The notes under the pieces: generated by a model
Seen by the model: only the letters and a program-made list of their open reading frames with translations
Told to the model about the DNA's origin: nothing
Databases searched by the model: none
Position numbers and translations under genes: made by a program
Assembly: GCA_029865515.1 (NCBI GenBank)
Contig: JAOUGQ010000015.1
Location: 1 to 20,437 of the forward strand
From: Nitrospirota bacterium
GTDB taxonomy: Bacteria > Nitrospirota > Nitrospiria > Nitrospirales > UBA8639
Reading direction: 5' to 3'
Length of the DNA: 20,437 nucleotides
In this document: positions 1-9,000 of the stretch, piece after piece
Position numbering within the stretch: position 1 is the stretch's first letter
Layout: each line of letters starts with the position of its first letter

Positions 1-583
1 CCACAATCGGAACGCCATTTTCCTCAGCTAATTTCTGAATGGCCTTCATGAGTTCCCCTGTGATCGTGCCCTTCGCATAATCTGAAACCACCAGGCAGGA
101 CAGATCGGGAAGGCGGGAGGCCACATGCCGTAGTATTTTATGCGCCAGTTGAGAAGAAATGTCATGACGTTGCTCCACGTCAAATCGAACGATTTGCTGA
201 TTATGGGCCACAACTCTGGTCTTTTTTATCGTAGGTCGACTGGCATCGATAAAAACCCCTGAAGAACCAGAAGAAGATCGTCGGATGTCTGCAAGAAACT
301 GTTTGCCAACCTGATCTGCGCCGACCACTCCACACAATTCAGCCTGTCCGCCTAAGGTCATGATATTATGGTACACATTCGCCGCCCCACCCATCCGATA
401 CGATTCAGAGTCCACGTGCACAACAGGTACCGGTGCTTCAGGGGAAACCCGATGAACTTTGCCCCAGACATAATGATCCAGAATCAGGTCTCCCAATACC
501 AGAATGCGGGCGCGGGAAAAGCGTTGAAAATACTGCGTTAATTTCCTATTGGAAATCGATGGGACAGCAGATAGCGGTTTCAT
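1..583 (-). CDS. rfaE1: D-glycero-beta-D-manno-heptose-7-phosphate kinase (RfaE1/HldA-type PfkB sugar kinase), 3' end beyond the window
   Basis: The 5' part of a ribokinase/PfkB-family kinase, about 194 codons, read by hand on the minus strand; it runs off the left edge. The ATG at 583-581 is the only standard start between the lepB stop and the conserved core; no clear Shine-Dalgarno precedes it. Visible landmarks are ILVLGDLILDHYVWGKV (about residues 27-43), VSPEAPVPV, MGGAANV (the PfkB di-Gly sugar-binding motif), TRVVAHNQQIVRF and SDYAKGTITGEL, all typical of the RfaE1 domain. This enzyme phosphorylates heptose 7-phosphate to the 1,7-bisphosphate in cytosolic ADP-heptose synthesis for the LPS inner core. 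It follows lepB after 54 nt and is probably co-transcribed with lepA-lepB. Whether a C-terminal nucleotidyltransferase (RfaE2) domain makes it a bifunctional HldE cannot be seen. Confidence 0.88.
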   Translation of the reverse strand, partial: MKPLSAVPSISNRKLTQYFQRFSRARILVLGDLILDHYVWGKVHRVSPEAPVPVVHVDSESYRMGGAANVYHNIMTLGGQAELCGVVGADQVGKQFLADIRRSSSGSSGVFIDASRPTIKKTRVVAHNQQIVRFDVEQRHDISSQLAHKILRHVASRLPDLSCLVVSDYAKGTITGELMKAIQKLAEENGVPIV

Positions 584-637
584 CCTTGAATCGGCAAAAT
601 GCAGAACAGCTGGTAGGTTAATTGAGTGTTGCCCCCA

Positions 638-1399
638 CTATTCGATGAGTTTTCCTATCCGCTCCCATCGAATCCAATTGGTCCAGGATCCTTGTCCATT
701 CCATGACCAATACACCAAAAAGGCTCTTCCTTTAATTTTTTCCATCCGCACAAATCCCCAAAATCGGCTGTCCAGGCTTTGATCGCGGTTGTCACCCATG
801 ACAAAATATGAATCAGGAGGAACCGTTAAGGGGCCAAGATTATCACGTGGGTTGATACGCCCATCAATAATTCCCGGATCGATACGCTGCGTAAAGGCCT
901 CATCCATCAACGGTTGTCCGTTAACCATGACTTTTTTGTTCTGAATCTGAATGGTATCACCTGGAAGGCCTATCACCCGCTTTATGAAATCCTTGTTCTC
1001 ATCCTCCGGGTAACGAAACACAATGATATCCCCACGCTGTGGCGGATCAAAGTTCATCACGATGGTGGAGGAAAAACATGTGACTGGTGGGAAAGAGACC
1101 TGAAATTCACAATCTTTCGGCAACTGAAATCCATATGCAAGCTTGGAAACCAGAATATGATCGCCAATCAACAAAGTCGGAATCATCGACCCGGACGGAA
1201 TCTTGAAGGCTTGTACCACAAAAACCCTGATCGTCAAGGCCAGAATAATCGCAATCACTAAGGCCTCGGCATATTCGCGAATGATGGACTTTTTGGATAC
1301 TTCCATCTCCTCAGCACTTGAAACCACCGAAGATTTCTCTTGTAAAGTTTTTTCGGAAGAGTCGGTCATTTTTGACTGTTGCGGGTCTGGATTAGTCAT
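638..1399 (-). CDS. lepB: Signal peptidase I
   Basis: Type I signal peptidase of the inner membrane, which removes signal peptides from Sec/Tat-exported proteins on the periplasmic face. From the ATG at 1399 it has 253 residues. An in-frame TTG at 1405 is the longer alternative, but the ATG is preferred. There is a hydrophilic N-terminus of about 40 residues, one transmembrane helix (about ALVIAIILALTIRVFVV), then the catalytic box IPSGSMIPTL with the nucleophilic Ser before Met (residue 71 from this ATG). The general-base Lys lies in FIKRVIGLPGD (residue 140), and box E is VMGDNRDQSLDSR. Only one N-terminal membrane segment is evident. The start lies 7 nt after the lepA stop codon, so translation is probably coupled to lepA; lepA-lepB linkage is common in bacteria. 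Confidence 0.96.
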   Translation of the reverse strand: MTNPDPQQSKMTDSSEKTLQEKSSVVSSAEEMEVSKKSIIREYAEALVIAIILALTIRVFVVQAFKIPSGSMIPTLLIGDHILVSKLAYGFQLPKDCEFQVSFPPVTCFSSTIVMNFDPPQRGDIIVFRYPEDENKDFIKRVIGLPGDTIQIQNKKVMVNGQPLMDEAFTQRIDPGIIDGRINPRDNLGPLTVPPDSYFVMGDNRDQSLDSRFWGFVRMEKIKGRAFLVYWSWNGQGSWTNWIRWERIGKLIE

Positions 1400-1406
1400 A
1401 AGCAAC

Positions 1407-3221
1407 TCAATTGGGATCGGTCTTTAATATGGCCAGAAATGCCTCTTGAGGGACTTCCACACGACCTAATTGTTTCATACGCTTTTTCCCCTCTTTTTGT
1501 TTTTCCCATAACTTCCGCTTTCGGGAAATGTCCCCACCATAACACTTCGCGGTCACATTTTTCTTGAGAGCGCCAATGGTTTCCCGGGCAATAATGCGTT
1601 TGCCGATAGCCGCCTGTATGGCAATTTCAAACATTTGCTTGGGAATGAGTTCTTTCATTTTTTCAGCTAATTGTCGTCCGCGACTTTGGACTTTATCCTT
1701 ATGCGCGATAATGGAGAGGGCATCGACCGTCTCTCCATTCAGCAATAAATCCAATTTCACCAACTCCGACTCGCGATAGCCCAGTAATTCATAGTCTAAA
1801 GACGCATAGCCTTGAGTTCGTGACTTCAAGCGATCATAAAAGTCTAACACAATTTCATTTAAAGGGATTTCGTAACTTAACATGGACCGGGTCGGATCCA
1901 GATATTGCAGGCCCACTTGAATTCCCCGACGCTCCTGACATAGTTGAAGAACATTACCAATATACCGCTCCGGAGTGATAATGGTGGCTTTAATATACGG
2001 CTCTTCAATCCGTTCGATCTGGGCAGGATCCGGAAGTTTGGAAGGATTGTCGATCACAATCATTTCCCCACTAGTGGTATACACCCGATAAACAACCGTC
2101 GGTGCGGTACTGATCAGATCTAGCCCGTATTCCCGCTCCAATCGCTCTCGAATAATTTCCATATGGAGGAGGCCTAAAAACCCGCAACGGAATCCAAAGC
2201 CTAAGGCCAGGGACGTTTCTGGCTCATACACAAACGAAGAATCATTGAGGCGTAATTTCTCGAGCGAATCCCGCAGATCCTCAAATTTGGCATTATCGGT
2301 CGTATACAATCCACAAAAGACCACCGGCTTCACATCCCGGTAGCCGGGCAATGCGGCTTCTGTGGGCCGCCGGGAGTCAGTAATAGTATCTCCGATCTTT
2401 GTATCGGACAGCTCTTTCATTCCCGCACAAATATACCCGACTTCCCCAGGCCCAAGCCGATTAACCTTGGTCCGTTTCGGTGAAAAGATCCCGACCTCCA
2501 GCACTTCAAATTCACGCCCGGAAGACATGAGCCGGATCATCATATTCGGAATGATTTCTCCATCCATGACTCGAATTAACACGACGGCCCCCTGGTAATT
2601 GTCAAACCAGGAATCAAAAATCAGGGCCTTCAACGGCTTGGCAACCGAACCGGCAGGAGGGGGAATAATTTTGACCACACCCTCAAGGACTTCCCTCACC
2701 CCTCGACCGTCTTTGGCGCTGACTAAAAAGGCCTCTTCACTCGACAATCCCAACACATCTCTAATTTGCACTTTGACGCCTTCAACGTCGGCACTCGCCA
2801 AATCAATCTTATTGATGACAGGTATAATGACCAGATTATTCGAAATTGCCAAATAGGCATTGGCAATGGTCTGGGCCTCAACACCCTGAGTCGCATCAAT
2901 CAACAGGAGAGCTCCTTCACAGGCAGCCAGGCTCCGCGAAACCTCGTAGGCAAAATCCACATGCCCTGGAGTATCAATGAGGTTAAACTGATAGTCCTGC
3001 CCATCCGAGCTACGGAACCGGGTGGTAACGGCATGCGCTTTGATCGTAATGCCACGTTCGCGCTCCAGATCCATGTCATCCAGATATTGCGCACGTGCCT
3101 CCCGTTGAGAAACGGCACCGGTGACCTCCAGAAAACGATCGGCCAGAGTGGATTTGCCATGGTCAATATGAGCAATAATAGAGAAATTTCGTATGTGGCT
3201 TTGAGGGATGGGTTTACTCAT
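1407..3221 (-). CDS. lepA: Elongation factor 4 (LepA GTPase)
   Basis: Ribosome-associated translational GTPase EF4/LepA, 604 residues, close to the usual family length of about 600. The N-terminal G domain shows the P-loop AHIDHGKST (residues 17-25), switch II DTPGHVDF and the NKID guanine-specificity motif. The switch I region ends in RGITIKA. Domains II, III and V follow, with the family signatures GFRCGFLGLLHMEI and YASLDYELLGYRES. The LepA-specific C-terminal domain begins about RIIARETIGALKKNVTAKCYGGDISRKRKLWEKQK and ends near EVPQEAFLAIL. The ATG at 3221 gives eight residues before the conserved IRNFSIIAHID block, and no later Met is possible, so the start is firm. It heads the lepA-lepB-rfaE1 unit and diverges from bioA. 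Its likely promoter is only about 15 bp upstream. Confidence 0.98.
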   Translation of the reverse strand: MSKPIPQSHIRNFSIIAHIDHGKSTLADRFLEVTGAVSQREARAQYLDDMDLERERGITIKAHAVTTRFRSSDGQDYQFNLIDTPGHVDFAYEVSRSLAACEGALLLIDATQGVEAQTIANAYLAISNNLVIIPVINKIDLASADVEGVKVQIRDVLGLSSEEAFLVSAKDGRGVREVLEGVVKIIPPPAGSVAKPLKALIFDSWFDNYQGAVVLIRVMDGEIIPNMMIRLMSSGREFEVLEVGIFSPKRTKVNRLGPGEVGYICAGMKELSDTKIGDTITDSRRPTEAALPGYRDVKPVVFCGLYTTDNAKFEDLRDSLEKLRLNDSSFVYEPETSLALGFGFRCGFLGLLHMEIIRERLEREYGLDLISTAPTVVYRVYTTSGEMIVIDNPSKLPDPAQIERIEEPYIKATIITPERYIGNVLQLCQERRGIQVGLQYLDPTRSMLSYEIPLNEIVLDFYDRLKSRTQGYASLDYELLGYRESELVKLDLLLNGETVDALSIIAHKDKVQSRGRQLAEKMKELIPKQMFEIAIQAAIGKRIIARETIGALKKNVTAKCYGGDISRKRKLWEKQKEGKKRMKQLGRVEVPQEAFLAILKTDPN

Positions 3222-3235
3222 TCGAAGTGTCCGTG

Positions 3236-3264
3236 ATTGTAGTGAGCCCCTAAAAGGTTGTCAA
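3236..3264 (-). promoter_or_regulatory. Sigma-70-type promoter of lepA-lepB-rfaE1
   Basis: On the minus strand TTGACA (3264-3259, perfect -35) and TACAAT (3241-3236, 5/6 of the -10 consensus) are separated by exactly 17 bp. Transcription would begin near 3229, leaving only about 8 nt before the lepA ATG at 3221, too short for a normal ribosome-binding site. The -35 box overlaps a possible -35 of the divergent bioA promoter. The boxes are read from sequence; the start site is inferred from spacing. Confidence 0.7.
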
Positions 3265-3287
3265 AAATCAATGAATTCCGCTAGTTT
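3258..3287 (+). promoter_or_regulatory. Possible bioA promoter, overlapping the divergent lepA -35 box
   Basis: TTGTCA (3258-3263) and TAGTTT (3282-3287) are spaced 18 bp on the plus strand. The -10 match is weak. Its -35 covers nearly the same bases as the lepA -35 on the other strand, so RNA polymerase binding for the two directions would be mutually exclusive. Confidence 0.3.
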
Positions 3288-3305
3288 AGTCTGTTGGGAA
3301 ACGCT

Positions 3306-4691
3306 ATGACCAGCCAAACAAACCGAACACAATTACAAAAAGACGATTGCCAATACGTGTGGCACCCTTTTACCCAAATGCAGGAGTGGGAACGCCACGC
3401 TCCTCTTATTATCAGACGAGGAAAAGGTTCCTATGTCTATGACATGGAAGGTAATGCTTATCTCGATGCCACCGCATCCATCTGGGTGAATGTCCATGGG
3501 CATCGACATCCCCGGATTGACCAGGCTATTCGCTATCAACTGACCCAGGTCGCTCATACCACACTACTGGGTGTTTCCAACCCTCCGGCTATTCAATTGG
3601 CAAAAGCTCTCATTCAACTTGCCCCGAAAGGCTTACGGAAAGTCTTTTATTCCGACAATGGGTCAACAGCCGTGGAGGTCGCGGCAAAGATGGCAATCCA
3701 ATACTGGAAACAATGTCCTGCTCCTCAACCACGGAAAACTCGATTTATCCATCTGGGCCTGGCCTATCATGGGGATACAGTAGGAGGAATGAGCCTCAGC
3801 GGAGTCGAACTGTTCCGCAGGCCCTTTTCCTCCCTCTTATTTCCAAGCCATGGCATTGAGCCCCCTTACTGCTATCGATGTGCCCTTCGATTGCGCTTTC
3901 CCGAATGTGATCTCGCCTGTCTCGCTCCCCTTGAAAAACTGCTTCAAGCCAAACATCGAGAAATTGCAGGTCTAATTCTTGAGCCTATGGTGCAAGCGGT
4001 CGCCGGAATTATTCCTTCCCCTCCAGGATACCTGAAACGGGTCAGGGACTTATGCACCCGATACAATGTGCTGTTCATTGCCGATGAGGTTGCCACGGGA
4101 TTTGGACGAACGGGTCGGATGTTTGCCTGTGAGCATGAAGACATCTCTCCGGATATCATGGCTATAGCCAAAGGGTTGACAGGAGGATATCTCCCATTGG
4201 CCGCCACGTTGACGACTACTGCAATTTATGAGGCGTTTTTGGGCGAAGTGCACGAAGAAAAAACTTTCTTTCATGGGCATAGTTACGCTGGAAATCCCCT
4301 CGGATGTGCAGCTGCTCTGGCAAACTTGACTATCTTTAAAACTGAGCGAACCTTAACGAAGCTTCAGAAACGAATTCCTCAATTTCGCACGTTTCTTAAA
4401 TCTCTGGCCGATGATCCATGGGTCGGCGATATCCGGCAATGTGGCTATATGGTAGGAATTGAGTTGGTTCAAGATAAAAACCAGAAAAACCCTTTCCCTG
4501 CTTCCGATCGCATTGGTCAGAAGATAGCCATGACAGCCAGAACATTGGGGCTTTTGATTCGTCCCATCGGCACGATTATGATTCTCATGCCGCCCCTTTC
4601 CGCCACAATGAAGGAATTAAATCAAATGGTGGCTATTTTGAAACTTTCCATCTCGGTGGTTCGGGCCTCACATGAATCTTCCTCCAAATAA
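3306..4691 (+). CDS. bioA: Adenosylmethionine-8-amino-7-oxononanoate aminotransferase (DAPA synthase)
   Basis: PLP-dependent class III aminotransferase of biotin synthesis, which transfers the SAM amino group to KAPA to give 7,8-diaminopelargonate in the cytosol. The ATG at 3306 follows a GGGAA ribosome-binding site at 8 nt; an in-frame TTG at 3294 is less likely. This gives 461 residues. BioA hallmarks are the N-terminal WHPFTQMQEW, YLDATASIWVNVHGHRHP, SDNGSTAVEVAAKMA, and AYHGDTVGGMSLSG. The PLP-ring Asp is in FIADEVATGFGRTG (residue 260) and the Schiff-base Lys in AIAKGLTGGYLPLAAT (residue 289). Four cysteines, CYRC followed by CDLAC, occur in a segment that I recall as common in Gram-positive-type BioA. 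No other bio gene is visible here. A generic omega-aminotransferase is the alternative, but the N-terminal WHPF motif favours BioA. Confidence 0.93.
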   Translation: MTSQTNRTQLQKDDCQYVWHPFTQMQEWERHAPLIIRRGKGSYVYDMEGNAYLDATASIWVNVHGHRHPRIDQAIRYQLTQVAHTTLLGVSNPPAIQLAKALIQLAPKGLRKVFYSDNGSTAVEVAAKMAIQYWKQCPAPQPRKTRFIHLGLAYHGDTVGGMSLSGVELFRRPFSSLLFPSHGIEPPYCYRCALRLRFPECDLACLAPLEKLLQAKHREIAGLILEPMVQAVAGIIPSPPGYLKRVRDLCTRYNVLFIADEVATGFGRTGRMFACEHEDISPDIMAIAKGLTGGYLPLAATLTTTAIYEAFLGEVHEEKTFFHGHSYAGNPLGCAAALANLTIFKTERTLTKLQKRIPQFRTFLKSLADDPWVGDIRQCGYMVGIELVQDKNQKNPFPASDRIGQKIAMTARTLGLLIRPIGTIMILMPPLSATMKELNQMVAILKLSISVVRASHESSSK

Positions 4692-4726
4692 CCACCAAAC
4701 CTCTCAAGACCCCATCACACATCGCA

Positions 4727-5527
4727 TTAGATGAGTTCTACGGTTTGACCAATGTGCAATTCACAACGGTCGACGGCTCGTCCTTGTTTAATGAAAATCT
4801 CTACATGCCCATTACTATTGATTACGGCTTCAGGAAGTCCCATCGCACCTTCTCCATAATGCGTTTTCATTCCCTTAATGACGAGCTCTCCAATTTTGAC
4901 ACCGGAGTAATCCTTCTTGGTTACGGATCGAAACGTCTCTACGTCTGCCATGGTGATATTTGTGATGGCATTGCCAAAATGGTCGATATAGACAATTCTC
5001 CCCTGAAGAACCTGTTGCTGCATACTCGGGGAATCCTGAGGGAGGGTGATATAATCCCGAATTAACCGCCCATAAGATCCCGGAACCTGCCCCTTTGTTA
5101 ACCAGGCCGCAGAGGGGGCAAATAGATCCCGCCCATCAAACGTCGCTCCGGCAGAGTCCAACCGGTATTGCTTGTTCTCAATCGATCGAACCTCCACCGA
5201 TGTTTCCTCTTCAAGCACGTAGCTCAGGACGCCATTATCGGGTGCCAGGAAAAAATGCCTGGAGGTTGAGGCCAAGATCGCTCTCCGGGAACTGCCTACA
5301 CCAGGATCCACCACCACCACATGCACAGTCCCATCCGGAAAATACTGATAACAGGACTTCAGAAAAAATGCTGCTTGCTCGACCCCATAAGCAGGAATTT
5401 GATGGGTGAGATCAATCATTCGCAATTGAGAGTTGATCCCGAGCATCACGCCCTTCATGCTGGGGACAAAATAATCGACATCCCCGAAATCGGTTAACAG
5501 CGTGACTAAGGAAATGGCGGAAGGCAT
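4727..5527 (-). CDS. S-adenosyl-L-methionine hydrolase (adenosine-forming), DUF62 / SAM hydroxide adenosyltransferase family
   Basis: A 266-residue protein of the DUF62 family, whose members cleave SAM to adenosine and methionine and are related to the SAM-dependent halogenases. N-terminal alpha/beta domain landmarks are LVTLLTDFGDVDYFVPSMKG (residues 8-27), VVVDPGVGSSRRAIL (around 71-85), APDNGVLSYVL (95-105) and ATFDGRDLFAPSAAWL (128-143). The C-terminal beta-barrel contains YIDHFGNAITNI. The Asp and Arg of the Asp-Arg-His triad described for an archaeal member appear as D74 and R81 with the same spacing, but the His position in the TFxGRD motif looks like Asp (D131). The ATG lies 2 nt after the greA stop, so the two are translationally coupled. 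It is the last gene of the long minus-strand array and converges on bioA with 35 nt between stops. No terminator was recognised in that gap. Confidence 0.88.
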   Translation of the reverse strand: MPSAISLVTLLTDFGDVDYFVPSMKGVMLGINSQLRMIDLTHQIPAYGVEQAAFFLKSCYQYFPDGTVHVVVVDPGVGSSRRAILASTSRHFFLAPDNGVLSYVLEEETSVEVRSIENKQYRLDSAGATFDGRDLFAPSAAWLTKGQVPGSYGRLIRDYITLPQDSPSMQQQVLQGRIVYIDHFGNAITNITMADVETFRSVTKKDYSGVKIGELVIKGMKTHYGEGAMGLPEAVINSNGHVEIFIKQGRAVDRCELHIGQTVELI

Positions 5528-5529
5528 GA

Positions 5530-6006
5530 TTACAACTCCTCAAACCAAATGGACTGAACTTGATATTCAATGACTCCGGCAGGCCGATGCACCTCAACAA
5601 TGTCCCCGACCCGATGGCCAATAAGCGCGCGACCAATTGGCGATTGCACTGAGATCGACCCATTTTTGATATCGGCCTCCTCTTGACCCAGCAAAGTGTA
5701 TCGTTTTTCTTCTTGCGATTCCAAACCTAACAATAACACGGTGACTCCAAACACAATCGTGTCACTCTGGCCACTGGTTATTTCCACCACTTGAGCATTG
5801 CCGAGTTTATGTTCAAGCTCCGACATCCGTGTATCAATGAATTGCTGATGCTCTTTGGCCGCTTTATATTCTGCATTTTCCTTGAGATCGCCATGCTCAC
5901 GGGCCTCGGTAATGGCTTGAATCACTTTCGGGCGTTCTTCACGTCGCAACCGTGTCAATTCGGCCTGCAACGCTTCATATCCTTTTTTCGTCATAGGAAT
6001 CTTCAT
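5530..6006 (-). CDS. greA: Transcription elongation factor GreA
   Basis: 158 residues, the standard length. GreA binds the RNA polymerase secondary channel and stimulates cleavage of backtracked transcripts. An N-terminal antiparallel coiled coil (about residues 8-75) carries the tip motif GDLKENAEYKAAKEHQ. The acidic residues D40 and E43 correspond to the catalytic pair at the E. coli coiled-coil tip. The C-terminal FKBP-like domain contains SPIGRALIGHRVGDIVEV. The ATG at 6006 is preceded by GGGGAG at about 9 nt. It lies 40 nt after the carB stop and 2 nt before the SAM hydrolase start, so it reads as an internal gene of the pyrimidine array. carB-greA adjacency is known in other bacteria. 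Confidence 0.97.
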   Translation of the reverse strand: MKIPMTKKGYEALQAELTRLRREERPKVIQAITEAREHGDLKENAEYKAAKEHQQFIDTRMSELEHKLGNAQVVEITSGQSDTIVFGVTVLLLGLESQEEKRYTLLGQEEADIKNGSISVQSPIGRALIGHRVGDIVEVHRPAGVIEYQVQSIWFEEL

Positions 6007-6046
6007 GAAGCAACACTCCCCTCAATTGATCGACAAATTCGGATGG

Positions 6047-9000
6047 TCAATTGTCTTTTTCCACATTATGTCCTCCCGGTTCTTGCCTGGCTGACATCGC
6101 AGAGTGGTATTCCTGTAGACTCCTTACCTCCATTGTCGTTTTCTTCATGGCCTCTATTCCTGACACCGCCGCCTGAGCCGCCTGAATCGTCGTGAAGTAG
6201 GGAATCCCGCCAAACACAGCGGCTTTACGAATAGGCGCGGAATCTTCCTGGGAAGAGGTTCCCCCAACAGTATTCACGACTAAGGACAGCTCTTTATTCT
6301 TGAGAAGATCTCCAATATGAGGCCGACCTTCATTAATTTTATTAACCGTGATCACATTAATGCCACGATCCCGCAAAAAGGAGGCGGTCCCCTTTGTCGC
6401 TTTAATGGCAAAGCCTAATTGAGAAAGATGTTGCGCGATATCGAGCGTCGCAGGTTTATCCCCGTCCTTCACACTTAAGAGGGCGGTTCCTCCCAAAGGC
6501 ATAGGCATTCCCGAGGCTGCTTGGGATTTCGCAAAAGCCCACCCGAAACTTTTATCAATTCCCATAACCTCACCCGTCGAACGCATTTCGGGGCCCAACA
6601 ACACATCAGAAACCCCCAGCTTGGTAAAAGGAAAGACAGCCTCTTTGATGGCAATGTGGGAAAAATGAGGTGGCCGGATAAAACCTAAGTCTTTCAAGGT
6701 TCGTCCCGTCATGACTTTCATGGCTAATTTGGCCAAAGGAACACCAATGGTCTTACTGACAAAGGGAACCGTTCGAGAAGCCCGGGGATTCACCTCTAAG
6801 ATATACACCAACTCATCCTTGACGGCATATTGAATATTCATCAGACCCACCACTTTCAGTTCCTTTGCCAGAAGAATTGTTTGGCGATGAATGGTGTCAA
6901 TAATTTTTTCCTTGAGAGAATGGGCCGGCAACGAACAAGCCGAATCTCCCGAATGGATGCCTGCCATCTCGACATGCTCCATGATGCCGGCAACCACGAC
7001 ATCTGTTCCATCGGCAATCGCATCAACATCAACTTCTATCGCGTCCTCGAGATAATCGTCAATGAGCAGAGGATGCTTGGTCAAATTCATTCCATTTTTC
7101 TGGAGGTAATCATCCAACGTGTCTGCGTCATAGACGATTTGCATGGCGCGCCCCCCCAACACATAAGAAGGACGAACCATCACCGGATAACCAATATTGA
7201 CAGCGATAATATGGGCTTCATGGGAAGAGCGGGCTGTCCCGTTTTGGGGTTGAAGCAAGTCTAAGCCCGTTAACATATCACTAAACCGTTTTCGGTCTTC
7301 GGCACGGTCGATGGCATCCGGTTGTGTTCCAAGAATCCTGACCCCTTCCCGCTCCAAAGGCACAGCCAGCTTGAGAGGAGTTTGCCCGCCGAATTGCACA
7401 ACCACTCCTTCCGGCCGTTCGGTCCGGATAATCCGCAAGACCTCTTCTTTCGTCAACGGTTCAAAATACAGTCGATCGGAAATATCATAATCCGTGCTGA
7501 CGGTTTCCGGGTTGCAATTGACCATTATGGTTTCAATGCCTTCTTCTTTTAAGGCCATCGCGGCATGGACACAACAGTAATCGAACTCTATGCCTTGACC
7601 GATACGATTAGGCCCCCCACCCAAAATCATCACTTTTCGTTGTTGAGTAGGACGAGATTCACAGGTCAACCCAAAAGCAGAATACAGATACGGGGTATGT
7701 GCCTCAAACTCGGCGCCACAGGTATCCACTCGTTTAAAAACCGTGCTGTAGCCTGAATTTCGAACATTACGCCACTGACGAATACAATCTTCCTCTTTCC
7801 CAAGGAGTTGACCAAGCCGTTGATCAGAAAACCCAAGACCTTTGGCTTTTTCAAGAAGAGTCACCAGGGAATTAGGGCATTGCCTGGGGGCATCGCTCAA
7901 TGGATCATTGCCAAGACACGGCTTACCCTTGAGAACCCATTCCGCTTCAAAGTCAACAAGCTCTTCGAGTTCATGTAAAAACCAGGGGTCAACACGAGTC
8001 AGTTGAAACAGTTCATCCACCGACATCCCAATTCTGAGGGCATCAGCCAGAAACCACAGCCGATCAGCCGTAGGAATTCGAACAGCAGATTGAAGACGCT
8101 CATAGAGAGGATTATCAGATAAGCTCGTGTCTTTTTTCCCGTCAAGGCCGTGTAACGACACCAACCCATACCGGTCCGTTTCAAGGGAGCGAATGGCCTT
8201 CTGCAAGGCTTCTTTGAAGGTGGCTCCAAGCGCCATAGCTTCGCCAACCGACTTCATGTGGGTGGTTAACGTCCGGTCAACACCATCGAATTTCTCAAAC
8301 GTGAACCGTGGTATCTTGACCACCACATAGTCAATCGTGGGCTCGAAGCATGCTTTGGTGACTTGAGTAATATCATTGGGAATTTCATCAAGGGTATAGC
8401 CGATGGCCAGTTTCGCCGCGATCTTGGCAATCGGAAAACCGGTGGCCTTTGATGCCAGCGCGGAACTCCTGGACACACGAGGATTCATCTCAATCACCAT
8501 CAACTCCCCATTGGACGGATTCAAAGAAAATTGAATGTTGGACCCCCCGGTATCTACCCCGATTTCCCGAATGATGCAAAGCGCGGCATCACGCATACAT
8601 TGATACTCTTTATCAGACAAGGTCATGGCCGGCGCCACGGTAATACTGTCTCCCGTATGTACACCCATGGGATCAAAATTTTCGATGGGGCAGACGATCA
8701 CCACATTGTCTTTAGAGTCCCGCATCACTTCCAACTCATATTCCTTCCATCCCAGGAGAGATTGTTCGAGCAACGCTTGTCCGACAGGACTGGTCACCAA
8801 AGCCCAATCAATATATCTATCAAACTCTTCACGGTTATAGGCAATATTGCCTCCCGCTCCCCCCAAGGTAAAGGATGGACGGACGATGGCAGGGAAACCG
8901 ATATCTTCAAGGAGCTGCAACGCTTCTTCTCTTGTGCGAAACGATCCGCTTGCCGCCACTTTCAATCCGATTCGCGTCATGGCCTGTTTAAATAATTCCC

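Noticed and set aside
4692..4726. Bidirectional terminator between the convergent bioA and SAM hydrolase genes
   Set aside because: The 35-nt gap contains no inverted repeat or T-tract that I could find.
6007..6046. Regulatory hairpin between carB and greA (CAATTGA ... TCAATTG)
   Set aside because: The match depends on the palindromic CAATTG and a long loop, with competing short pairings. It is no better than expected by chance.
8531..8995. 154-codon plus-strand frame opposite carB, and similar long frames at 2766-3236, 13651-14139 and 6830-7264
   Set aside because: All lie wholly or almost wholly inside strongly conserved genes on the other strand, without ribosome-binding sites or recognisable domains.
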